From contig OX467089.1 of assembly GCA_950106755.1 (NCBI GenBank), positions 26,579,345-26,643,344 on the forward strand: 64,000 nucleotides of DNA. The letters are read 5' to 3'. This stretch comes from Climacium dendroides (Eukaryota; Streptophyta; Bryopsida; Hypnales; Climaciaceae). Shown in pieces: positions 1 to 11,120 of the stretch (its first letter is position 1; every line of letters starts with the position of its first letter). Both the position numbers and the translations under genes were made by a program. The notes under the pieces are model-generated. The model saw nothing but the letters and a program-made list of their open reading frames with translations, was not told the origin of the DNA and did no database searches.

Positions 1-775
1 TTCATATCCCATTGCAGGGCAGTACGGAGGTCTTCGAAGAAATTTAGAACTTCACATGTGAAGTTCGCGTTACGTGAGGGCTTATCTGGAATTGCGCCTT
101 CATGTAGAACTGTCTCTGGTCGATTAGTCCATACAAGATTAGAAATGAAAGAATAACACAACTGCAAACGCACTAAAGGCAGGCTTTCTAGTTCAGAAAG
201 TTATCCTCGACTACAGAGATTGGAAGCACCGAAATATTATACAGTTCAGTGAAATTCGTCCGGGACACCATGAAACTCCGTAGTCACCTCAGAATCCACT
301 GGATTTACAATGGGAGGGGCTAAGTACTAATGGAGAGGATTGATGTTTTTCAGCCGCAGATGTGACCGTCGTAGTACAGATTGGAAAATTCGCTAGCTGC
401 ATGTTCTATGTCCATGCATACCGCACTTTCCTGTATGTGCAAGTACTACGGCACTAGTTTTGGTCTCCAATTCTGACTTGTGGGTTGCAGGGGATATCAT
501 TTCTCTTTTGCAATGATAAGGGACAGTTCAAATGATGGTGGCAGTAGCCACAATATTGTGTCTTCTTGCAAAGCTCATACACGGATATTGGTTGTAATAG
601 CGAACTTGTGCTTGGAACAGAAAGCTGATGGCTTCCTTAGGTTCTCTAGTGATTTCACTACATTTTGAAATTCTAGTTTGCTATTGGGAACGTATAAAGT
701 TGCTCTAGCCCTTTCGAAGCATTCAATTTGACGTTGTCTTCATATTTTTTTACAAAGAGAATGTAGTGTACTTCG
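1..775. other. No gene recognised
   Basis: This stretch has a more balanced base composition than the AT-rich DNA further right. A short open frame at 480-668 has no recognisable motif. No repeat, RNA gene or promoter could be supported. It may be 5' flank or intron of the decayed locus that starts near 776. Confidence 0.4.
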
Positions 776-1402
776 ATGAGGATGTACTCTTTCTGTGATA
801 ATGCATTCATTGACTTGCATGTTCAACGGAACTCTTGCCTACGAGGTTTGCATAGACTAACCACACTACACTCTGATATGCAGCTTCAAGAGAGTTTCAG
901 GTCTTGGCCGGGAAGAGTAGGAAAAAGTAGAATGAAGAATAAATTAGTAGCGTCGAAACAGAAGAAACCACAATCGTCAGATCCGGAAGTGGAGGCTGAC
1001 GAAGAGATGGAAGATGCGCTCTCTCCAAGCGCACATTTTTGTGAGAAAAATTGTACATCATGTGAGTAGCGGCCTAGTATTTCAGAAGACGAGGGTAGAG
1101 ACCTACCAAGATCAATTCGATCTCCAGTTCGTGAAGGGGCACCGAGGCCACCGGAAGGTGGATACTGTATTCCTCAGCCGGATAGTCGACGTCGTCCAGA
1201 GTGGGTGGATGATTACCATTACCCATATGGACAATCATCTAGTGGAATGTACACCACTTCATTCAGACAACTGTGGCCTCCTATTCCACATGGCGGCCCA
1301 AGTAATTACGATGGACGTGGTCTGCAGTATGGCAGTGGAGGTAGGCAATATGATGGAGCACTCGAATTCCACGGCCCAAGAGGTATTGCGTTCTTCCCAT
1401 AA
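776..1402 (+). pseudogene. Decayed coding block A (hydrophilic N-terminal region)
   Basis: One frame stays open from 776 to 1402 except for a single TAG at 1067-1069. Upstream of the TAG the translation is basic then acidic (KQKKPQSSDPEVEADEEMED), like a disordered nuclear-protein tail. Downstream it is rich in Pro, Arg, Gly and Tyr (RRRPEWVDDYHYPYG). Either the TAG is a nonsense mutation or a short intron removes it; an acceptor-like tttcag ends at 1085. The other frames give longer open reads (1014-1568 + and 1281-1844 -) but with less protein-like composition. No family was recognised. It is grouped with blocks B-E only by strand, proximity and similar decay. Confidence 0.4.
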
Positions 1403-1959
1403 GTGTTGTGCCTATAGGATGTTCAGCAGCTTCATTGCGTCCATTGATCTGAAATGTAGACGTTTTGGAGGTATTGCACTGTCGCTGAAACTTGCTTGTC
1501 TGCTTCACCGTTTTTGTTCTGACGATAGTTCTGGGTGGTCCATCCCTATCAAAAATGGCTTCCGTTAATTGAGGGCGAACTAAATATGTTTCTGCTGCTG
1601 TGTGCCTACTACACTTAGCGACTGATCTCTGTACAATCCTATCCATGAATGTATTCTTTCCATAGAAAACACAACTCCCTTGCAAACTAAAGAGAAGTGA
1701 GTATAGAGACCCTCTGTAGAAGAATCCCTTTTGTTTGAATATGTGTGACAAAATGTAACTTCTATTGTTTCTTCCAATTCCGTGGAACGATGCTTTGTAT
1801 ACACTGTCGCAGGTAACATCAAAAATTTTGAACGTTTTTGTCAATTTGTAGCTTTCTGCGATCCCTCATTCATTTTTTATGAATTTTGTTTTCCATAATA
1901 GCAAGAGTATTACAGTAATATAGTGCACCTTCAAATGCGCAGGCCTTTTCCATTCAGAT

Positions 1960-2600
1960 ATAGTATCTTTTGTGAAAGATATGAATTCAGCTAAGGGGTG
2001 GGAGAAACAAACGAACGATGCAAAGCAGAGACTGATAGACCGCCTTCATGTTGAGTATGAATTTTATGGCGATTCAAATAAATTGAATGAGAGATATTTG
2101 CGGAAAACAACGGAACAAGGCCTAACAAGGCCATATTCGTTATATTTGAGACTTTTGGTAGTCTCATTTTTATCCTCGATTCAAAGATAAATCATAATAA
2201 CTGTTCAATTTTAAGACTATTTGGTAAGTTGAGATTTCAATGTATTAATATATATAAAAACCTTTGATATTCCAAAGGTTGTAGGCTCATCTTATCACTA
2301 TAAATCACTATAAGTGTTTTAGGGTTGTAGTCTCAAAATGTGCAGATTGTCTCATTTTAACGAATAAGGCCATTAACCACCTTCAGGTACTACTTGAATC
2401 AACTAATTGACAAAGTAGCAAAGAAACCAGCAGACCTGAAGGAATCGTACTGGAAGGCATTGAAAGCGAAAAGAGAGAATAAAGAGGCCCAACAGAAATC
2501 TGAGTACATGGCGTCCATTGCCAGAGGGAGAGGGTCAAAGAACACTACGAACACTACAAATTTCTGTAGAAATCAACAGATTTCTGTCAAATTTTGACTA
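1960..2600 (+). pseudogene. Decayed coding block B (two exon-like pieces, perhaps transposase-related)
   Basis: There are two exon-like pieces. The first (about 1966-2130) reads KDMNSAKGWEKQTNDAKQRL and on into a charged helix-rich segment. The second (about 2385-2560) reads LNQLIDKVAKKPADLKESYW, then a Lys/Glu-rich stretch ending near ARGRGSKNTT. A basic W-x-x-L-K segment followed by a KSEYM..IARGRGSKN-like tail resembles the conserved region of plant Ptta/En/Spm-type transposases, but the match is weak and made by eye. Intervening sequence is AT-rich and intron-like. It could equally be a host DNA-binding protein fragment. Confidence 0.35.
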
Positions 2601-2771
2601 GATCAACGCGACCAAAACAATAGAATAACTAAATTTTCTAGTAGTGGAAGAAAGCAGTGCAGAAAGTTGTGCTTGTGCAATTGGTGAAGACAAGCAATGG
2701 CCTTCTTTTTTCCATTTCTTCAACATTTCCTTCAAAGTTTTTATTGTCTCTTATGCCGTATATGTCACGCA

Positions 2772-3491
2772 ACAAAGGAAAAGCAACGAGAGCCCTACAT
2801 TGAAGAAATTGAAGCCGCAGTGGAGAAAAAGTGGGCAATGGTACAACAAGAAGTTGTGGAAAAAAGGAGACAAAGAACAGCAACAAAAGCAAACAACGCA
2901 GCAATGTAGTCGACAAAGGAGTTGACGAAGCGAGTAGAGGTGTTGGAGGTGTTTATGACTAAGTGCAAGCCCGTTTTGAAATCTTGGAAGCACATAAAAT
3001 TTGAAGTGCAGGAAGAGGACCTGTCGAACAAGAACCTAGCACACGTTGTCGATGTTGATGAGGAACCACTCCTACTCACTAAGGAGGCGCACGAGTGAGC
3101 AGAGGTTATTGAAGAGGAAGCGGTGGTTGAGGTGGAAGAAACACACGAAAATAGTGAAGACACAGACGGCAGCGAGGAATCCAAGTCATCAGCTAACAAA
3201 TAGAGCAGTTCGGAGGAGGACAACGACTCTGATGACGAGAAAACAGTTGCAGAGTCAATAGCAACTACTGTGGTAGAGCCAGAGGTGGAATTGGCGGCAG
3301 CTTCAGCAACTGTTGTAGTCACTAATCCACATGTGGCATGCAAGTCTATTTTGCAGGAAGTGAAGTCTATTGGACATCGTCAGTGTGAATTGCAGAAAGG
3401 GAGTACCCGACAAAGTGGACAACTCATAGGAAAAGCAAAGCAAGTACGCTTCCTATGTAAAGTGCTCAAAAGTAGTGATGCAAAAGTTTGA
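2772..3491 (+). pseudogene. Decayed coding block C (charged coiled-coil then acidic region)
   Basis: A single frame runs about 240 codons and is broken by only three stops: TAG at 2907-2909, TGA at 3096-3098 and TAG at 3201-3203. The segments between stops are clearly protein-like in the same frame. First comes a Lys/Glu-rich helical stretch (YIEEIEAAVEKKWAMVQQEV), then a heptad-like stretch (LTKRVEVLEVFMTKCKPVL), then a long Glu/Asp-rich low-complexity part (SSSEEDNDSDDEKTVAES), then a short Lys-rich end with TGA at 3489-3491. This is the pattern of a gene that lost selection but not its frame. An antisense Ser/Thr-rich open frame over the same bases is its shadow. The function is unknown. 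Confidence 0.45.
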
Positions 3492-3585
3492 TGTAGGATA
3501 GTGAAGAATGGGTCCACATTGATGACGTTCATGGTGATGCATACTCTGTAGGTGTACAATCTCTTGATTTTCTGGACTTAGGTTG

Positions 3586-3987
3586 TTGTACAAGGAAGGA
3601 CCTCCACTCGCTCTGCAGAGAAACTTGCGCAAGCTACAAAGGATATTGAAGTAAGCATAACCAACCATGTCGTACTCTCTGGAGCCGAAATATGTACTTT
3701 CAGGATATGCGTCGTTTTTAGATTTTTTGTTTCTCTGAATGCATTGGTTGTGTATGAAAGAAAATATGCTTTGTTGCAAAGGGCGGCAATTTTGGAGAAG
3801 AAAGATCCACCTGCTAGAGCTCCGAAGAGGCAGAAGATTGATGACGAAGGAGATGACGACGTTATATTATTGAACAACGACAAGACGCTTGACAAAGGAA
3901 AGAATGCAGAAGGCGAAAGGAAGACCGGTAGAAGTAGTTACAAGACTGTGAAGCAAGCTGAGGTCAAAGGCCAAGGCAAAAGAGGAA
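3586..3987 (+). pseudogene. Decayed coding block D (basic, NLS-like)
   Basis: An exon-like piece ends GRTSTRSAEKLAQATKDIE directly before a donor-like gtaagc at about 3652. After an AT-rich gap a second piece (about 3750-3987) reads ERKYALLQRAAILEKKDPPA, then a KRQK basic cluster, an acidic run DDEGDDD, and a Lys-rich tail ending at a donor-like gtatgt near 3988. The KRQK cluster would suit a nuclear localisation signal. The two pieces fit as consecutive exons of the same gene as block C. No family was recognised. Confidence 0.4.
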
Positions 3988-4632
3988 AGGTATGTAGCCC
4001 ACAATGTCTACTGTAATGTGGACATGTGTGGAAGTGAGCAATTGCAATTCCCATGAGTTGGTGAATGACAATCTTGAGATTGAAGTCCATGGTAATTCTC
4101 TTCCATTATGTTTCATGTATGTTTGCAAGACTGTCGATTAGATCGTTGGGGGAAATTCTTAAAAACCCGTTTCTCCAATTTCCACATGAATGTTTTCATT
4201 GCGGAAATGCGTAAACAAGTCAGACATAAGGATTGGACTTATGACTTTATTCATGTTTTGAGCAGTCTTTCATGTATGAGTTTCTATGTTCTTCAGAATT
4301 ACTATAGTATGAGGTTCAACAATTAGAAACACCAAACAATACGCAGTGGATGTTCAGCACATCCTCTGACAACATGTTTGGCATGTTATAGAAAGCTAAG
4401 TGAGCTTCAAGTTTGATGGGGCGTTGGAAAATGCCCAATGTAAGTTGTTACGCTCTTAGTGGGCTATACCAAATGAAATTCATTGTTGGTTCACGAGTTT
4501 CAAGAATTTGAAGTTGAATTCTGTATTGACAGGAGAGATGGGAATTTCTAGGCTCAATAACCTTGAAAGGTTTTGGTGCCACATGCATCTAAAGAGAAAT
4601 TAGGAACTGAAGTAATTGATTGTTGATAGTAG

Positions 4633-5160
4633 GTGATGACTGATGTGGTTGGAGAGGTTATGTTGTTGGAAAATTCGGAACCAAAAAAATTATTGGAGAC
4701 AAGTAATGTAGTTCACTCCGACTTTGACAAAGATGTAGTCCCCATGCCAGGTCGGTTACAGTAGAATTTGATACGCCTTTCTTTAAAGACAGTACATGCT
4801 TTGGATGCACTTTCTTTTGTAGGATTGGACAACAACGGAAAAGTGTTGTGCAACAAATTGGGGCAAGCTTTTAGGAGGCACTACGATATATGGTGGCCGG
4901 CTCCACCTTGATTGTAGAGATGCTGAGAGGCAGGCTTCATGGATAAGGAGGGCCAATTTTTCGTAGTACTATTTAAAAGTATTTCAACGAATTCTAATGG
5001 ATTACAGACTTCAGACTGTTCTGTATGTATGTCGTCAGGGACTCTGGTGCATGCAATGTTTTTTTGGCTATACAAAAGTTGTGTACAAATGAGGTTTGTT
5101 GGGTACATCATTTGCAATGAACCAGAGCATGAAGGACTACAATTATGGATAGTATGTTAA
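4633..5160 (+). pseudogene. Decayed coding block E
   Basis: One frame is coding-like across about 176 codons with four stops: TAG 4762-4764, TGA 4909-4911, TAG 4915-4917 and TGA 4924-4926. Recognisable pieces are TDVVGEVMLLENSEPKKLLE, then GLDNNGKVLCNKLGQAFRRH, then GFMDKEGQFFVVLFKSIS. The last part (4939-5160) is open to its end. No domain was assigned. It may be the C-terminal part of the gene represented by blocks A-D or a separate remnant. Confidence 0.35.
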
Positions 5161-6057
5161 CATGCCGCTTTGTTGTTCATTTAGGCCTAGATATTGTTTG
5201 CTAACAAATTCATGTCTGTATCACTACTTCAAGGCAGGACTTGCTCATCTTCAACGGTCGAGGCATCCTATTCAAAAGCAAATGTTGTAAATGATAGAGA
5301 ACATGGCTAATGATTAAAAATGTTTTGTGCCAGGTTCTGTAGTACTAATCAGGTTTGGATGTTATAACGCGGTAGTATTTTCATGAATTCAAAGATTAGT
5401 TACTAATCAAACTGGAAGGTTGGTTGGTCTTTGTTATTTTCGTGTGTGTTGATGAATTGAGCGTATGAAGGTAGGAGGGCAATTACTCTGCGGACATTCA
5501 CTTTAGCCTCTGTGTATGTCATGTACAATGTTGAAATGTTGACGGTATACGATGTTGTAGACAAGGCAAGACATTTATGCTTTGTGTCTAGGTGATAGCA
5601 ATGTTTCGTTTTCTCAACAAACTAGCTTTGAGAAAGGAGAGAGACTGACATGTGAAGACTGTTTACCTTCCCTCAGATTCAATGCTGTACTCTTTGTACT
5701 TAGTCAGCTACAGATCTCGGTCAGTGTGCCCAGACACACACGATTGGAAGTCACCATGTTTACAAATGATTAGGTAATTTGAATTAGGTTGTGTTGTTAG
5801 GAATGGGCCGCACAAGACGTGCCTGTCATTTTATTCCTCTTCTATTTGCTGCTTTGAATAGAATGCTTTTGATCTTGTTCAGAAGTTCTGTTGTGAACCT
5901 TCAATTTCTTTGGGGGGGTGCCAATTTTGCTTGATTAGTACATTGGTCACACCATCTCTTGCCCCTTCGTCTCTTGCCTAACCAATCTCTTAATACATGA
6001 GGTCAAAGTTTGAGCTTCAATATGATACGCACTGGTGACAATTATTGAATTTGTATT
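5161..6057. other. Spacer between two decayed loci
   Basis: No coding-like frame could be aligned here. A 63-codon open frame at 5582-5773 has no recognisable motif. It may hold the upstream intron and lost first exon of the ETO1-like pseudogene that begins near 6058; I did not find the N-terminal part of that family here. Confidence 0.4.
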
Positions 6058-8970
6058 AATGTAGTACCTCATTGTCGAAATAGAGTGACTGTCCTATAGA
6101 ACCTTACTTGAAGCTTGTACATTAGATCTGTATTGTAGCTGAGATGTACGTGCAGTTGGAGACAATAGCCGAGGAGGACGAGGCCACATTTATTTGGGAA
6201 CAGTCTTCTGTGTTTTGAGGTCTTGTTGAGACCGAGCTTTTCCAACGAAGCCGTCGCTGAGGTCGACAACACGCTTTTTCGGTACACGAGAAGCTTTCCG
6301 GAACCGACATAGTTTTTAATTTAAATGGACAGCAAGTCCAGTGGAATGGGCAGAAAATAGTGGACTTGTCGGTGCCCTTTTGTACCATGTTCAATGGTCA
6401 TTTTGTAGGAGCTCTAATATCTCAGAATAGGTTATCTGGAAATGGCATGTCATTGACAGGTATGAGGTTTGTGGACCACTTCAATAAAACAAGCCAACTA
6501 ACACAATTTTCAACAAAGATGCTTTTGGAAATAGTATATTCTGCACATTTGTTTAGCTGCGGGACAATTAAGGATGCTTTTCAGCCAAAATGTAGCTACC
6601 TTTGTCCAAAGTAGGCATGACGTACTAACATTTCTGGACTATGTGTTACAAAAAAGTACAAGAGCTTCAGCACGAGTTTGCTTGCAGGTATACTTCCTCG
6701 AGCTTGCGAACTCTCTCAAAAACCTTGGACAATTTGTAAGTATTCTTTCTACTTCCGAAGTGCAGGAACAACTTACAAGTGATGGTCTTTTTTTGTTTGC
6801 ATTGTACACGTTAAGCTGAATTAGTATTGAGGAGAGCATGTATTGTAATCATAATGTTGCTTTATTGTAGGGGCAGAGACGTTGCAGGTATGTGAAAGGC
6901 AGAAATCTTTGTCATTCCACCAGCGAGGTTGTGTTTTATTTGCTAGAAAAGAATATAATTGAGCTCTGGGATAATTTGAAGTTGTTGTGGAGCAAGGACA
7001 TGTTTACTCATGGACTGCAGTAGTAAGGATTATAGCTCTGAAGGGTCAGCAGGCAGCTGCATATGAAAAAATTGCAACTGTTGTTGCCAATTACAACCCC
7101 AGTGGGTGGATGATTCAGGGAATACCATTATATAGTGAGGAAAATGAAAAGATTACAGATCTAATCGAAGCATCCGAGGTGGACCCAGTGCTAACATACC
7201 TGTACAATTATTGTGTTGCTGCTCTTTTGGATGAATTGAACGTGGAAGTTGTCATTATTGAGATGAAGAGGATCTTGGGATTCTAAGGGACCTTTGAGTA
7301 CTTTGAAGTGAGAGCTTATTTCTATGTAGATCTTGAAGAATACAAAGGGGTAATGCGGGATGTTTGGGCATTATTAGCACTAGACCCATCGTACATGATG
7401 TATGCTGTCTATTTGCGTACGACTGCGTTCCGGAAATTGTTGAGTCAACATGTGGAGCAATGGTCAAAGGCCGATTGCTAAATGCACTTGTACTACAGGT
7501 GGTCTTCGATGGATGATATTGGCTCTGTAGGTGTGCTTCATAAAATGCTGAAATAGTATTCCACGATGGGCTTCCTTTGTTTCCGGCAGCCCTTTCTTTT
7601 CTTGTAATATGTTTTTGCGTACTTTTTCCTTGGACTAAGTTCCATTGCCTACATCTTTTTTTAGGTATAGGTATCGTTTTATTGAATTTTCCTTCATTAC
7701 AATTTGAAAAAATGTTGATGACCGTTCTTTTTCTATTTTGATGCAAGAATCGTAGGGACCGTAACAACGTCATGCCTCGATCCAACGTAGGAGTGCTTTG
7801 CATTAGAGTTATGCTTCTCATATGCTGTCATGATTCCTCGTTAGGAAGGGGCACAGAAACAATTGCATTTTTTCCTTTTGGGGGAAAAAGATTTGGTCCT
7901 TCTCCATGTCGGATTCCAATTGAGTGTTCACCTCTAAATTGGTTTCTGCAGCTTCTTTGTTAATGACTTCAGAATTTGATTGAATTGAATGTGGACTGTT
8001 ATTCAGGTAGAATTGCCCTGAAGCAGGTATGCACAATCTTGGATTGGCATGGCATAATGCAGGTACTGACCACGAACGCCTCATTTGTGAAGGTTGGATC
8101 TTATATGATGTAGGTAACCGTGTAGATGCTTTACAAAAGGCACAATAATCTATGGCTCATTAGTGATCATTTCAGGCTTTTCTCTTGCAAGCGTATACTT
8201 TAGCAACTATAGCTTGAAGAAAGTGTCATTCTTTGTATACACATTGTAATATCATGTATATCATATTATTTGTTTTGTTTCTACATGCCTTCTCAACAGT
8301 GCAAGATGAAATTCAGGAGGTTTCGGTAAGGTTTGGTAATTCATGTGTAGGGAATGTACATGCAATTCTGAAATATGGAAAGGTTGGGAACTTACTAAGG
8401 AATTACGAAGTGCTTGTCCATGATTTCTTCATGGCTGCTAAAATGCAATGAAGTTGTTGTACGAGGACATGAATGGAACTTAACATAGTATTCTTACGTA
8501 CGAGGACATGAATGGAACTTAACGTAGTATTCTTACGTACGAAGACATGAATGGAACTTAACATAGTATTCTTACGTACGAGGACATGAATGGAACTTAA
8601 CGTAGTATTCTTACGTACAAAGACATGAATGGAACTTAACGTAGTATTCTTACGTACGAGGACATGAATGCAATTTTGCTGAGTTTGTACGTAACCTAAT
8701 TGTATGAAATGCAAGAACTTAACAAGTGCACTTTCTTGATTCTTTTCTTGCAGACCTCGTATGCATTGTACGAAAGAAGGCACTGCTGTTGATGAAGGGT
8801 CCATTGATGACCATGAGAAAATAAGAATGGAAATATGGATGGATTACTTAATTCAGGAGTGCATCTGAATGGATTCTTTTATTGCAGTTGGAGGTGCAAT
8901 ATTGTAGTTTTGCATACACATGTCATGATGTTGTCACGTTCCAATTCGGATGTAGGAGGTGCATAGTATA
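6058..8970 (+). pseudogene. EOL: ETO1-like (BTB-TPR) pseudogene
   Basis: ETO1/EOL proteins are adaptors of CUL3 E3 ligases that bind and promote turnover of type-2 ACC synthases, restraining ethylene synthesis; they carry a BTB domain followed by TPRs. Short translated pieces appear here in family order across three frames. They are IEPYLKLVH and VAEMYVQLE (6090-6160), FxGLVETELFQRS..GRQHAFSVH (6210-6290), the BTB part (6310-6600), ARVCLQVYFLELANSL (about 6670-6720), QGHVYSW (about 6990), ILGF..GTFEYFEVRAYF (7275-7320), LLALDPSYMM (about 7375), QHVEQWSKADC then RWSSMDDIGS (7450-7530), DHERLICEGWILYD (about 8060-8100), SFQAFLLQAYTLA (about 8175-8215), and a weak YALYERRHCC (about 8758-8790). 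Breaks include TGA at 6216 and 6258, a frameshift near 6590, TAA at 7284 and 7479, and many later stops. About 400 bp of intron-like DNA lies between 7600 and 8010, so this is a gene copy rather than a processed retrocopy. The N-terminus and extreme C-terminus were not found; the limit past 8800 is uncertain. Confidence 0.85.
8459..8670. repeat. 39-bp minisatellite, five copies plus a partial
   Basis: Five tandem copies of a 39-bp unit start at 8459, 8498, 8537, 8576 and 8615, with a 17-bp partial copy from 8654. Each unit begins GTACGAGGACATGAATGG with few substitutions (CGA/CAA after GTA, and CATAG/CGTAG). The period is a multiple of three, so it makes an artificial open frame with a 13-residue repeat on the - strand. 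It sits inside the ETO1-like pseudogene, between its TPR pieces, probably in former intron. High copy identity indicates recent expansion or homogenisation. Confidence 0.97.
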
Positions 8971-9067
8971 GGATCCTAGTTCAAAAGATAGAGCCCCTTG
9001 TGCTTCAAAAGATAGAATGACAAGATGAAGCAGTGCTTGCAATGGCATGCACTGCATACTGAATATG

Positions 9068-9163
9068 TAGGGTTATAGGAAATATTTAGGGTTGCAAGAA
9101 ATATTTAGGGTTGCAGGAAATCATTTAGGGTTAAAGGACATTTCTAGGGTTACAAGCGTTGGG
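9068..9163 (+). repeat. Short tandem array carrying the plant telomere motif
   Basis: The motif TAGGGTT starts at 9068, 9087, 9106, 9126 and 9145, a period of 19-20 bp. The spacers are related (AGGAAATATT-like). Three of the five units read TTTAGGGTT, a permutation of the plant telomere repeat TTTAGGG. The spacing rules out a plain telomere repeat; it looks like a small minisatellite that includes one telomere unit per copy. Confidence 0.9.
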
Positions 9164-10612
9164 GATCATGTTCCCACTAACATGGAAGTGCCAAGCACTC
9201 TATTCAAGCGAACATACTTTTATGAAATGAAACAGTACTTTATATTAATTTCTGTGAACATTGTCTCATGTATGTCAATGTTTTCTTGTTTGTGAACAAA
9301 ATTAAACGGGAGGCAATCAAAGTTGTCGTATTCATCAGAACACATTTGCATTAAATCGTATTGTTCGAAATTATAGGTGCTGTTGAGCGTCACGTTGGAG
9401 AATGTGAAATTTTTAGGTACAATTAATTATAATGTCTTCTGAATGCAGAATTACGTTTTCTGAAACAGAAAATTGTGTTTCTGGGAACATGGTAGCGTTC
9501 GTAAGAGCATAACTACATCGTTTGAAACACAATCGTTAATGTTGACCGACGCGTTAGAAAAGAATCCCATCTTGACATGTGGCAAGCGGGATCATAGGAG
9601 TCCACGTGTACAAGCATATTGCGCAACAGATGTCTGCCATCTAGTGCAAATTGTTCCACGTAGGCTATCTTATTATATCCAACCTCTTCAAAACACTAAA
9701 AGAAATTACACGTAGACAATGACAACATGGACAAACTGCGTTTCTCTGAACAATATAAACATTCACATGAATGCAAAAATAGGGACACAACGTTGGAATT
9801 CTGGCTTGTTAGGAACGCATTTCTCAACAAAATCTATATGATACTTCCTTATTCGCCAAAATCATTTACAGAAACGCGTTTTTTGTATTCAGAAGTTGTT
9901 TTTTCAGCACGTTTTTCTTCTAGAGATAGAACTTCTCATTCATCCAAATCAATGCTAAACTTTTTAATACCACACTTTCTATATGATGAATTTGATGAAA
10001 TTGAGGGATTTATTATTATATATTTATAAAGATAATAGAGTTGATTGTACAGCTTGTCTTGTGTTTGTAAACGGGTGTTAAAGGAAGGTTTAATTAAGAA
10101 TATAGTAGTTGACCTATTTCCAACCATCATCCCATTTCCAACCATCTTTCCATGAAGTTGTAGTGCAATTTGAAGAACAATTGTGGCGCATTATGATTGG
10201 CTATAAGGCTACCAATATTGCAACCTAAAACAACCTTGCTTTTCAAGTGTTATACATCTAAATGTGAGCTATGAAAATCTCAACCGTACAATCTTGTAGT
10301 GTGCATGTTGTAGATGGTGTAAATCAAATTTGGGGTCATTTGACTGTATAGATTGAAAGATTATAATGTTTTAGTGTTGACAAAAGATGCTGAAATTTTC
10401 CTAAAAACACATTTGGAGGAGAAATTCGATTTCTAAACCTACTCAAATGAAAAAACTTTAAACTACAAAGTGATTTAAAATCAAAAGACAAACACTTTGG
10501 TGGAAAAAAATCATTCAATTGTCTCATTGTGTTTGCAAAATTGTTTTGAAATGTCAAAAAACAGTGAAAAAAGTAGCAAAAAAACATCTATGGTTGAAAC
10601 TACTTCTACTAA
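9164..10612. other. Intergenic, no gene recognised
   Basis: Open frames at 9473-9715 and 9727-10029 have AT-rich, non-conserved translations and no motif. Base composition falls to AT-rich from about 9.9 kb. No repeat family could be defined here by eye. Confidence 0.5.
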
Positions 10613-11120
10613 AATGCTTCTCAGTCAATCATAACTTCTTGGATTTATATGAAATTTTTACCACAAGAACTAGACTAGTATGCGCAACTTTTGCAACAAA
10701 AATTATTGAAAACAAAACCTTTTTAAAGAAGTTATAAGCCGCCGAAGTTCACTGTAATGCAAAAATGTCTGGATTTTGAACTTCAAATTGCTCCCAAGCA
10801 TTCAAAACAAATCGGATTGACATGAAAATTTTATCACAATAATTAGACTTTATAGGGAAAAAAACCCAACAAATTTTATTGAAAACTAACATTTGATGAA
10901 AAAGATACAAGCCCTCGAAGTTGCAGCCATCTCATTGCAGTGTGGTGAACTCAAATTGAACCTGAAAACTTTGAATGGCTTTCAAAAACTCATTACATCT
11001 TGGATAGATCTGAAAATTTTACCACGAAAAATAGACTATTATGCGCAACTTTCCCAACAAGTTTTATTGAATTTGGACATAGGATGCAAAAGTTACAGCA
11101 TTTTGAAGTTGACTGCTAGA
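10613..11120. repeat. Three diverged tandem copies of a roughly 180-bp unit
   Basis: A shared block, GAAAATTTTACCAC..AA..TAGAC followed by GCAACTTT.CAACAA.TTTTATTGAA, occurs with its GAAAATTTT part at 10651, 10823 and 11012, that is 172 and 189 bp apart. Each copy goes on to a matching TACAAG/TTACAGC..GAAGTT segment. Just right of the array (about 11137-11164) is GGTCCCCTTGGG then GAGGGGTTAA, which resembles the right end of the TTAA elements described elsewhere in this window, but no matching left end was found. Confidence 0.7.

Noticed and set aside
1014..1568. 184-codon open frame on the + strand
   Set aside because: Its composition is less protein-like than the overlapping frame at 1085-1402; taken as a shadow.
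1281..1844. 187-codon open frame on the - strand
   Set aside because: It overlaps block A antisense, has no motif, and the + strand frame is more protein-like.
2795..3343. Ser/Thr-rich 182-codon open frame on the - strand
   Set aside because: It is the antisense of the Glu/Asp-rich block C; such shadows arise from acidic codon runs.
7255..7821. 188-codon open frame on the - strand
   Set aside because: It is antisense to the ETO1-like pseudogene, which explains the + strand.
8403..8804. Protein with a 13-residue repeat on the - strand
   Set aside because: The repeat is the 39-bp minisatellite read in a frame that happens to lack stops.
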